IMG/VR virus record: IMGVR_UViG_3300009008_000168
Coordinates: 1-30,864 of that record
Strand: one strand, 5' to 3'
DNA length: 30,864 bases
Source: a virus
The notes under the pieces are model-generated. The model was not told where the DNA came from. It worked only from the letters and a program-made list of their open reading frames with translations, and searched no databases. Each line of letters starts with the position of its first letter. Within the stretch, counting starts at the first letter, position 1. The position numbers and the translations under genes are program-made. Below are positions 7,019 to 14,883 of the stretch, one piece after another.

Positions 7019-7429
7019 ATGAGAGTATCTGAGAAGATTAAGCGAGCTAATACTAAGCTTGGCATATCTGTGCCAATCAAACTGGCACGTAGTTCAGGTT
7101 TATTTGAAGCATCGACGACTAGTATAGACAAATTCAAATCTAATCTATATGTTGCACTGATGACTGGGTTGGGTTCAAGAATTATGAATCCAGACTTCGG
7201 GTCGATAATTCCAAATTTAATGTTTGAGCAGATGGAAGACGATGTCTATAGCAATATTACTTCGTCTATCAAGCATGTCGCAGCTAAATACACACCACAG
7301 TTGAATCTAGACAACATTGAATTCCGGGATAAAGAAACTAACCAAGACGACAATAGAATAGAAATTTCTATAGATATATCATTGATGAAAGATTCGTCTA
7401 TTACAGAGAATTTGAGTATAACCCTTTAG
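7019..7429 (+). CDS. 25: Baseplate wedge protein, gp25/gpW family
   Basis: The 136-aa product matches T4 gp25, the baseplate-wedge member of the gpW/gp25 lysozyme-like family (about 130 aa). The central motif NLYVALMTGLGSRIMNPDFG with SIIPNLMFEQ contains the hallmark 'GsRxMxPxFGSxIxxLxFE' turn, and a C-terminal strand region (NRIEISIDISLM) follows. In T4-type baseplates gp25 nucleates the sheath against gp6. It sits directly upstream of gp6, the same order as in T4. RBS is AGGAG at 7008-7012. Identification is strong. Confidence 0.9.
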   Translation: MRVSEKIKRANTKLGISVPIKLARSSGLFEASTTSIDKFKSNLYVALMTGLGSRIMNPDFGSIIPNLMFEQMEDDVYSNITSSIKHVAAKYTPQLNLDNIEFRDKETNQDDNRIEISIDISLMKDSSITENLSITL

Positions 7430-7438
7430 AGGAACAAC

Positions 7439-9286
7439 ATGGCAAGCCCACAGATAAATTATTTGAATAGAGATTATAAATCTTTAAAAGCAGACTTACA
7501 AGAATACATCAAACTATATTATCCAGACCAGTACGCAGATTTTAATGAAGCATCTATCGGCATGATGATGCTAGAATTGAATGCATATGTGGGCGATATA
7601 TTGTCTTATCATGTCGACTCAAAATTCAACGAGTTGTTCTTAGATACAGCTCAGTCTAGAAAGTCTGTGATACAGTTAGCAAAAAATCTTGGGTATAAGG
7701 TTAAGGGTAAGAAGGCATCTTCAGTTCTAATAGACTTATCAATTGTCGTTGGCCCAGAGGGAGATAGCCCCGACCCTGCATACTTGTTGCGATATGACGC
7801 AGGAATGCAAGTAAAAGCTATAAATGGTACTATCTTTGAGATATCAGACCCTATAGATTTTTCTAGTCATTATAGCGTTCATGGCACATTGAACAGAACG
7901 ATCGTTCCAAATTTCGATGCTGACAACAATATTGAGTCATATACGATAACAAAGCAAGAGCTAGCAACAGCTGGCAAATCAGAAGTGTTTAGTAAACAGC
8001 TAACATCTGACTTAATTAAGCCCTTCATGAACATAGCAATCTCAGATGACGTTTTAGAAATTCGAAACGCAGTCACTCTAGATACTTCATCTCCACCAAC
8101 ATCAGAGTCTGCGTGGTTAACATCTGGCAACGTTTGGTATGAAGTACCAAATCTATCAGACAGTAAAGTTTTCGTTGAGACTAATGAAAGTACACCGACC
8201 AATGTTGTTGGACATTGGTTAGATGCTGAGAGGCGGTTTATATCTGAGTATAATGAATTGGGGACTTGTAGCATTACGTTTGGGTCTGGTGAGCAAAACT
8301 TTGACATGTTCTCAAATTGGCTGAATGCTACAGACACTGCTCCAGATCTAACAGAGCTATTAAACGCTAATTCTTTAGGCGTAATACCAGCAACAAATAA
8401 GTGGTTACACGTGAGATACAGAACTGGTGGTGGTTCTGCGTCTAATGTAGCAATGAATACAATCAACAAAGTAACATATATGCCACCAATCACAACAGCT
8501 GGGAATCCCGTAGCATCAACGCTGAATAGTGTAATTTCGTCTTTAGTAGTAAATAATCCGATACCTTCTGTTGGTGGTGCAGAGTTTGAGACTGCAGACG
8601 AAATTAGATATAATGCATCTTCATATTTTGCAACACAAGATCGGTGTGTAACTCTTGAAGATTATAGGTCTAAAATAATGTCAATGCCTGCTAAGTATGG
8701 GAGTGTTTATCGGTCATATGCAACGGCGAATTCTGATACAGATTTGGGTGGCGTTAAATTATTTTTACTTACTAAAGATGCAACTGGTAGGCTTCAAAAT
8801 ACTGATAATGAGTTAATATATCAAAATGTTGCAAGTTACTTAGAGAAGTATAGAATGATAAACGACTTTATTACTTTAACTTCTGGACAAATCATCAATC
8901 TTGGTATAGATTTTACTGTACACGTCGAGAAGCATGTAAACAAGCAGCATTTAATTTCTCAATGCATTTTAGAACTCAAGAATTATATGGATATAGCAAA
9001 TTGGCATATGAATGACACTTTGTATATTAGCAACATTAGTGACATATTGAAGAGTATTCCCGGTGTAGTTAATGTAGTAGAAGTTAAGCTTAAGAACAAG
9101 TTTGGTGGCGACTATAGTAATTTCATTTTGCCATCAGTAAATAGCAAATTGTCTAACTATGCTGTTGCCACTAACATAAACAATGAGGCAGAAATTGTAC
9201 CAACGAATAACCAGATACATTCATCTCCAACATCGATGTTTGAGATAAAGTATCCAGAGCGAGATATCAAGGGGCGGATAGTTTAA
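7439..9286 (+). CDS. 6: Baseplate wedge protein, gp6/gpJ family
   Basis: The 615-aa product is close to the length of T4 gp6 (about 660 aa). It starts INYLNRDYKSLKADLQEYIK, then has DFNEASIGMMMLELNAYVGD and LSYHVDSKFNELFLDTA, followed by NLGYKVKGKKASSVLIDLSI. These are the recognised N-terminal helical motifs of gp6/gpJ-type baseplate wedge proteins. The C-terminal region SVGGAEFETADEIRYNAS, then ATQDRCVTLEDYRSKIMSMP matches the family's conserved 'GGaexEs.deir..ap..f.tqdR.VT.eDY' block. gp6 forms the inner iris of the baseplate. The RBS is AGAGGA at 7428-7433. The stop and the next start share a base (TAATG). Confidence 0.9.
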   Translation: MASPQINYLNRDYKSLKADLQEYIKLYYPDQYADFNEASIGMMMLELNAYVGDILSYHVDSKFNELFLDTAQSRKSVIQLAKNLGYKVKGKKASSVLIDLSIVVGPEGDSPDPAYLLRYDAGMQVKAINGTIFEISDPIDFSSHYSVHGTLNRTIVPNFDADNNIESYTITKQELATAGKSEVFSKQLTSDLIKPFMNIAISDDVLEIRNAVTLDTSSPPTSESAWLTSGNVWYEVPNLSDSKVFVETNESTPTNVVGHWLDAERRFISEYNELGTCSITFGSGEQNFDMFSNWLNATDTAPDLTELLNANSLGVIPATNKWLHVRYRTGGGSASNVAMNTINKVTYMPPITTAGNPVASTLNSVISSLVVNNPIPSVGGAEFETADEIRYNASSYFATQDRCVTLEDYRSKIMSMPAKYGSVYRSYATANSDTDLGGVKLFLLTKDATGRLQNTDNELIYQNVASYLEKYRMINDFITLTSGQIINLGIDFTVHVEKHVNKQHLISQCILELKNYMDIANWHMNDTLYISNISDILKSIPGVVNVVEVKLKNKFGGDYSNFILPSVNSKLSNYAVATNINNEAEIVPTNNQIHSSPTSMFEIKYPERDIKGRIV

Positions 9287-10593
9287 TGGGAACATTTAGA
9301 ATATATGCTGATAAGACTAATTGTATTTTAGAAGATCAGCCAACCAAGAACACTGGCAACAATGAAGTAGCAGAATTATGGTACGGTGAAAATGGCGTAT
9401 CACGTTTTCTTGTTCGTTTTGATTTGACGGATTATACCACTTATTTAGATTCTGGAATCATCCCGTCAGGTGCTACTGCGACTCTAAATTTGAAAAGCAT
9501 GCCAACTCTTGACACATTAGAAGCAGAGATGGCAACAAGCTTTGAGTTAGAAGTTTATTCTGCAGACACAGAATGGCATGAAGGAAACGGTTACGCATTC
9601 AATAATCCAGACAGTATAGCTGACTATTCTAATTGGAATTCAGCAACGACTGTTATTGCTTGGCAAACACCTGGTGGCGATTATTCTACATCGTTTGGAT
9701 CTCAAACGTTTGATAAAGGCGATGAAGACATTGCGTTAGAACTCCCTAGCGACCTCCTGAGCGAATCTTGGCAGACAAGTAATAATGGTATATTGGTAAA
9801 ATTTTCCGCCGCGCATGAGGCTTTGACGGGCTCCACACAGCAAATCAAAAAGATTTTCACAAGACATACTAATACTTTATATGACCCTTACATAGAATTA
9901 GAATGGGACAGCACTATTCGTGACAATTCTGATGAGATATATGAAGAGAATGCTGTAAAATTATTCTGTTACATTACAAGTGGCGGGGAACTGTCTGACC
10001 CATTTAACGTTGAATCTTGTAACGTTTACTCTGGCAATCCAATAGACTTGGTGAGTGGTTATACCTTTCCTGATATACAGAAACACGACATTGGGGTATA
10101 TTTTGTAGACTTTGTGGGTACAGACTTACCCGAAAATACCGACATTACGATATATTGGAATATTACACCACTAAAGAGTGGTGGACGATCTATTACTCTT
10201 ACATCTAGTACCACAACAATTGGTGACCCTTGGACTAATACATCGTCTCCATCGCACTCAGCTACAAACTATATGTTAACGATGCCAAACTTAGAGGGAT
10301 CATATACACAAGGTGAGAGACGGAATATCACAGTCTTAGCACGAGAACAATATCAATCGTCAACGACTGTTCTCAAAGATTTAGAATATAGAATTATCAT
10401 CAAGGATGGGACTATCACGCATGGCATTGTACCTTGGACTGATGTCAACTATTCGTCTGGTGAGAATTTTATCGCTCTTGATACGACTTGGATGCCAACT
10501 GGCCAGACATACAATCTTGAGTTACGGTATAATGGAAACGATATCATTTACAATGAAGATGCATTTACAGAGCGAAAGTTTAAGGTACTATAA
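9286..10593 (+). CDS. Putative structural protein with DNRLRE-like beta domain, 435 aa
   Basis: The first about 205 residues resemble the DNRLRE/disaggregatase-type beta-sandwich: FRIYADKTNCILEDQPTKNT at the start, FLVRFDLTDY, a 'SGATATLNLKS' strand, ELEVYSADTEWHEGNGY, and a terminal PYIELEWDS. The second half (residues 210-435) is a string of beta-strand segments with Ig-like spacing. This kind of protein usually caps or decorates surface structures. It lies between gp6 and the gp7-like gene, where T4 has no equivalent, so it may be a peripheral baseplate component or fibre adaptor. The domain call is from pattern only. Coupled translation with gp6 (TAATG) supports a virion role. Confidence 0.55.
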   Translation: MGTFRIYADKTNCILEDQPTKNTGNNEVAELWYGENGVSRFLVRFDLTDYTTYLDSGIIPSGATATLNLKSMPTLDTLEAEMATSFELEVYSADTEWHEGNGYAFNNPDSIADYSNWNSATTVIAWQTPGGDYSTSFGSQTFDKGDEDIALELPSDLLSESWQTSNNGILVKFSAAHEALTGSTQQIKKIFTRHTNTLYDPYIELEWDSTIRDNSDEIYEENAVKLFCYITSGGELSDPFNVESCNVYSGNPIDLVSGYTFPDIQKHDIGVYFVDFVGTDLPENTDITIYWNITPLKSGGRSITLTSSTTTIGDPWTNTSSPSHSATNYMLTMPNLEGSYTQGERRNITVLAREQYQSSTTVLKDLEYRIIIKDGTITHGIVPWTDVNYSSGENFIALDTTWMPTGQTYNLELRYNGNDIIYNEDAFTERKFKVL

Positions 10594-10595
10594 GT

Positions 10596-12350
10596 ATGCA
10601 CAAGTTTAGAAGTAAAGAATTGAACAAGATCATTTCATTTAATTTGAGTAAAAATTTTACTAGTTTTGTTAGTGATGCTGACAGCGTTTCTGACGATATT
10701 GCTAACTTAGATCTTGTACCGTTCAAAATAAAACTGCCAGAGTCTGCAGTTTCTATTGTGCTATTGATGAATGATTCAGGAGAGATCTTATCTGTATACC
10801 CTAAAGTTTATATGCAAGAGTATCTCACGATTACTGTTGATAAGGGTTTGAATGAGTTTATTCTGTATGTCGTGTCAAAGGACCATGATGATGGGTTCGT
10901 TACTAAGATTACTGAGATGACAGTTAACGCTAATGATGTACAATCAGGCGACATTATTGAGTTTCAACAATATGGCTTATCGTCTGCAGAAACAGATAAG
11001 CATAAATTTGATCCGGTAACACTGTTTGACACTCCAATTATAGATTTATCTAGTATGCATAAGCGAAAACTCGTACCAGATTACAATGATGAAACACAGT
11101 GGTACCCATATGTAGGTGCATATACTGGTGGCACTCTTCAGTGGGAAACGCGGAGGGATTATGCGTTTTTAGAGAATTTTTTCATTTTGATTAAAAAGCG
11201 GTATGTTTTGACGCAGTTGCAAGCTGCGTGGACATATACGCAGAGTAATATGCCTGTTGATAGAGTAACAGAAGATTATATGCATAGAATTAAAAAAAAT
11301 GCAACCAACTATGAAAATGTTGGTAGCATTTTTGATTATACTTTACCGTATTGGTGGGGTGCAAGAGCTCGCAAGTATATATTAACATTGATTGAGGCAT
11401 TGAACCGTTACTCACTTAAACATCATCGGTTAACTGTTGTAAATCCAAGTGGTGATACTAGTACATTGCTCCACAAGATAGAGTTAATAAATGGCGATAT
11501 AGATGTACTCTCGAAGATCGGTGAACTTCTACCTACATCATGGGACGCTCATCGAGCATCTAGATCTCATGAACTGATGGAGATGTATGCTTTAAACTTG
11601 TTCCCTATTCTATACCGTCGAGACAATTTTATGCATGAACATTACAGTGACGAACTGCGATATTCATATTCAGACGTATCTGAACCAAAGTGCTTTTTAT
11701 ACCCACACAACCACGCTGATGTACCGAAAGAGTGGGACGACCATGAAATTGACGTGTGTAAAAAAGCTGCGCATAGAACTGCATATCATCGCACCTTCAT
11801 CACGCGGCGTTCCCAATATAAAACACATTTACAAGATGCCGGAGATGAACATTTTAATGAGTATGGCATAAATGCCGACTTCTTTGAGGATTATAGAAAT
11901 GACGGTGGGGCAAATTATGATGGGTATAAACACCCAGGCTGGCTCTTATCCTATGCCCCGACCGTGAAATTTTGGACACTGCTGCACTCTATACCTCTGA
12001 TTTCGCATGACCCAGACAAAGACGTGGCAAGGGTGTCAGAAAATTGGTGGTTCTCTGGACGATTCAACGAAGCTGCAGCTAGCTATAGCTCGACACGAGC
12101 TTATTATTGGTCTAAAGTAGAGAAATTATCACAAGATATACTCGACTTAAATGACCAACCGATGGTTGCACACTCACAGTTGACACCAGATGATCCAGAG
12201 TATGCTTGGGGAGCATTTTGGCAAAAAGCTAGAGACATAGCCATACGAAGCTTGGAGATTAGAGATGTAATAAATGATGCTATAGAAAATATAGATATTG
12301 AATACGCAAGCTTTCAGACTGATATAGTGAGGGGTGTAGATAATGAATAG
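10596..12350 (+). CDS. Baseplate-region structural protein, 584 aa
   Basis: The function is not recognised. The N-terminal about 130 residues (HKFRSKELNKIISFNLSKNF and onward) and the motif WYPYVGAYTGGTLQW near residues 169-183 look related to the next gene's N-terminal region, which has WYEYAGDYSGTTLEW. The middle part is helical (ENFFILIKKRYVLTQLQAAW, YWWGARARKYILTLIEALNR) and rich in aromatic residues. A His-rich stretch (FLYPHNHADVPKEWDDHEID) follows. The C-terminus is helical again. Its length, its place in the baseplate operon and an 8-bp overlap with its paralogue suggest a peripheral wedge or fibre-attachment protein. The paralogy is seen by eye at low identity and needs an alignment. 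Confidence 0.55.
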   Translation: MHKFRSKELNKIISFNLSKNFTSFVSDADSVSDDIANLDLVPFKIKLPESAVSIVLLMNDSGEILSVYPKVYMQEYLTITVDKGLNEFILYVVSKDHDDGFVTKITEMTVNANDVQSGDIIEFQQYGLSSAETDKHKFDPVTLFDTPIIDLSSMHKRKLVPDYNDETQWYPYVGAYTGGTLQWETRRDYAFLENFFILIKKRYVLTQLQAAWTYTQSNMPVDRVTEDYMHRIKKNATNYENVGSIFDYTLPYWWGARARKYILTLIEALNRYSLKHHRLTVVNPSGDTSTLLHKIELINGDIDVLSKIGELLPTSWDAHRASRSHELMEMYALNLFPILYRRDNFMHEHYSDELRYSYSDVSEPKCFLYPHNHADVPKEWDDHEIDVCKKAAHRTAYHRTFITRRSQYKTHLQDAGDEHFNEYGINADFFEDYRNDGGANYDGYKHPGWLLSYAPTVKFWTLLHSIPLISHDPDKDVARVSENWWFSGRFNEAAASYSSTRAYYWSKVEKLSQDILDLNDQPMVAHSQLTPDDPEYAWGAFWQKARDIAIRSLEIRDVINDAIENIDIEYASFQTDIVRGVDNE

Positions 12351-14034
12351 ATTTAGCTATAAGAAGCGTATTGCCCTGCTCAACGCTTTTGGTAATAAGC
12401 AAATAGACTTCATGCTGTATAAATCTATGAACAGTTTCAAGAGCACGAATGAATCGATAGAGAATGATATAGCTGGCATGGACATCAATACATTGACTAT
12501 TAATGTAGGGGCAACATCATTAGATTGTGCAATCATCTTATTGCGAAATGTTGAAGAGTCATTAGAGTATGCTGATGTAGCATTTAACAAGAAAGATCAT
12601 GAATCTGACGTTAAGTTCGACATTTACCCAGGCGAAACTTATAGCGTCTATTACATAGCGAGAGGTGTAACTGTTGACGGCTTTTATAATTCTGGAGCCA
12701 CTATCAGTGGAAATCATAATCATGACATTGGTTTAGCGTTGTCTGGAGATACTGTAGATTCATGGTATGAGTATGCCGGAGACTATAGTGGGACAACACT
12801 CGAATGGGCAAATTCTGATACAATAACTATCCCGGACTACACATACAATGTAACATCTACATCCATAACGCATACAACCCAAGTAATTACTGACGTTGTA
12901 AGTGTGCAAATGACAGACTCGACGGACGACTCAGTATTGCAAATGATAAACACGTTCAACGTCAACATTGGTGACATATTGCAGATTGGCGACGAACAGG
13001 TAGGAGTTCTCAATATAATTGATGAAGGTGAAACTGGTTATCGTGAATATGGTATTTCTAGAGGGTGGGATGGTACGCTAGTAAGCGCTCATGTTGTTGG
13101 CACACCAGTTAGTGTTGTGAGTGATATAAACATCAACACTGGTACTTGGAGAGCTCAACACCTCATAGGCTTTAGCAATGGTACAAATGTTACGACTAAT
13201 CATAGTAGTGGCATCATCCATGGCAGCCAGAATCACCCATATATATCGCATGCCAACCGCAACGCAGACTATACGCAATCATATAGCGGATATATACGGT
13301 TAGATCCTGGAACACACAAGTTTGGAATAGCAACCGATGATACTGGAGAATTCAAAATTTTTGAGCATGGAGATTCTAACGACACAATTGTGCATTGTAA
13401 GATTATTGGCAATGGTGGCGTACCGAACCAGCCATCGACGCATATACCAGAGGTGATGGACTATATAAGAGTATCACGCCTAGAATATGAAGCTGCGCGC
13501 TATGGCGTCCATGTTGACAGTAACCTGCCACAATTATATCAGTATGAAGTAAGCTATACTGACATCGGTGGCCTCGAGTTCCTCGCGCTAACACACGGCT
13601 TATTAAATTATGGCTATTATGCCCCTTGGGCAATGATCCCAGCGACCGACTTTTATGTAGACGATTATAGTGACATCTTAGGAGAGTATAGTATACCAAC
13701 CGACTCGGTTATAACCGAACCGGGTTCCGAACCGGGTTCGGAACCGGGTTCCGAACCCGCTTGGTATCCTCTCACGCAGTTAATAGAAGACCTAGATGTC
13801 AATTCGACATCCATATCTTTTATTGGTCTAGATCCTTATAGGCAAGATCTTCTTCAAGGGCACATGAATTTAAAAATCGATAACGAAATTATGGCGATAG
13901 ACAGTCTAGATAAAAGCGATCCCACCGATATTACTGCGACAGTATCAAGAGGGATAGAGGACACTTTGGAAGTGCTGCACCTCCGAGGAGCTCTTATCTT
14001 TCTCGATTTGAACTCACAAGATCTCGGCGAATAG
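12343..14034 (+). CDS. Modular structural protein with EPGS linker, 563 aa
   Basis: Modules, in order: an N-terminal region shared with the preceding 584-aa protein (to about residue 155, ending in WYEYAGDYSGTTLEW); a small beta module with IGDILQIGDEQVGVLNI and YGISRGWDGTLVSAHVVGTP (about residues 190-260), a motif common in tail proteins; a beta region with YSGYIRLDPGTHKFGIATDD that weakly resembles a PA14-type carbohydrate-binding fold; a flexible linker of repeated EPGS units (about residues 459-472); and a C-terminal copy of the small beta module (MNLKIDNEIMAIDSLDKSDP, then TVSRGIEDT). It is probably a host-surface or fibre-docking component of the baseplate. The modular reading is confident as description; the fold names are tentative. 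Confidence 0.55.
   Translation: MNRFSYKKRIALLNAFGNKQIDFMLYKSMNSFKSTNESIENDIAGMDINTLTINVGATSLDCAIILLRNVEESLEYADVAFNKKDHESDVKFDIYPGETYSVYYIARGVTVDGFYNSGATISGNHNHDIGLALSGDTVDSWYEYAGDYSGTTLEWANSDTITIPDYTYNVTSTSITHTTQVITDVVSVQMTDSTDDSVLQMINTFNVNIGDILQIGDEQVGVLNIIDEGETGYREYGISRGWDGTLVSAHVVGTPVSVVSDININTGTWRAQHLIGFSNGTNVTTNHSSGIIHGSQNHPYISHANRNADYTQSYSGYIRLDPGTHKFGIATDDTGEFKIFEHGDSNDTIVHCKIIGNGGVPNQPSTHIPEVMDYIRVSRLEYEAARYGVHVDSNLPQLYQYEVSYTDIGGLEFLALTHGLLNYGYYAPWAMIPATDFYVDDYSDILGEYSIPTDSVITEPGSEPGSEPGSEPAWYPLTQLIEDLDVNSTSISFIGLDPYRQDLLQGHMNLKIDNEIMAIDSLDKSDPTDITATVSRGIEDTLEVLHLRGALIFLDLNSQDLGE
13706..13754 (+). repeat. GC-rich 12-bp tandem repeat with palindromes, inside coding sequence
   Basis: A perfect 12-bp palindrome, CGGTTATAACCG (13706-13717), is followed by about three units of a 12-bp repeat (GAACCGGGTTCC/G). 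These encode the protein linker EPGS x3 plus EP. The inverted repeat CCGAACC-G-GGTTCGG lies at 13727-13741. The region is much richer in G+C than its surroundings. Confidence 0.8.
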
Positions 14035-14046
14035 AAAAGAGAAAAA

Positions 14047-14874
14047 ATGACAATACAATTAGCACACGAAGCAACGCTTCAAAATATAAGATATCTGAAG
14101 AATTTGATAGAAGAATCAAATGAAGATTTATGGCTTCAAACTATAAACATGAATATGATGCTTAACAAGACTGTGGAAGCTCTAGACAATAGACTGATGG
14201 AGACACAGAGAAATAATAGTATAACTAACATTATACAGTCCTCTGTAGACGCGGAAGACATAGAAGTATTACTTAGATCGCAATCTGGCCAATGGGATGT
14301 GTTTGATGGTACAGTTAGTCTAGACCCAACGACAAAAATGTACTCACTTAACGCTAACTCACTTACGCTACCGGGCAATTACACAGTATTACTTAGACCA
14401 AAGCGTGAAACTTTTGATGTTATATCTGACACATACTCGATTGCAAACGATCTCATAGATACTATTATGTTTCGCAGTGATACTTTCAATAAGCCAACTG
14501 ATACGCTATACAACTTTACAATAGAGTTGTATAACGGAGATGACATTGTTGGAGAGAGTTTAATTACGTCTAATCACGACATAGGTATAAATTCTTATTT
14601 ACGCTTATCGCCGATGATATCTGCAGATGCTGTTACGTCATTTAAGTTATATGATAACAGCTTCATCCCTATAACGATTGATATTGAGATAACCAATCAC
14701 AGTGATGACACAATAGGGTATGCAATGTATGGCCGCAAAGAGTTCAATGCTGAGACTGGTCGAGTAGACATATATGACGACAACGGCAATGTATTTGCGT
14801 CTTACACAGTTGGTAAAGAGACGAACGAAGCAAAAGATATTGTAGAATTCAGAAGAAAAGCTACACACGAATAG
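14047..14874 (+). CDS. Putative structural protein, 275 aa, coiled-coil plus beta domains
   Basis: The N-terminal about 65 residues are helical and coiled-coil-like (ATLQNIRYLKNLIEESNEDL, then NMMLNKTVEALDNRLMETQR). A beta-rich body follows, with two segments that resemble immunoglobulin-like or jelly-roll strands (residues 80-120 and 150-230). The C-terminus contains RVDIYDDNGNVFASYTVGKE. No family is recognised. An N-terminal trimeric coiled coil with a beta body is the design of short tail-fibre or baseplate fibre proteins, and its neighbours are structural. It ends a few bases before a TTG-started gene, whose RBS AGAGGA overlaps its stop. Confidence 0.5.
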   Translation: MTIQLAHEATLQNIRYLKNLIEESNEDLWLQTINMNMMLNKTVEALDNRLMETQRNNSITNIIQSSVDAEDIEVLLRSQSGQWDVFDGTVSLDPTTKMYSLNANSLTLPGNYTVLLRPKRETFDVISDTYSIANDLIDTIMFRSDTFNKPTDTLYNFTIELYNGDDIVGESLITSNHDIGINSYLRLSPMISADAVTSFKLYDNSFIPITIDIEITNHSDDTIGYAMYGRKEFNAETGRVDIYDDNGNVFASYTVGKETNEAKDIVEFRRKATHE

Positions 14875-14883
14875 AGGATTATT

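Noticed and set aside
7879-8493. 204-codon open frame on the minus strand
   Set aside because: It is fully inside the gp6 gene, has no RBS or neighbours on that strand, and no recognisable product.
13713-13760. Short direct repeats as a CRISPR array
   Set aside because: The 12-bp units are directly adjacent without spacers, in frame, and encode an EPGS linker.
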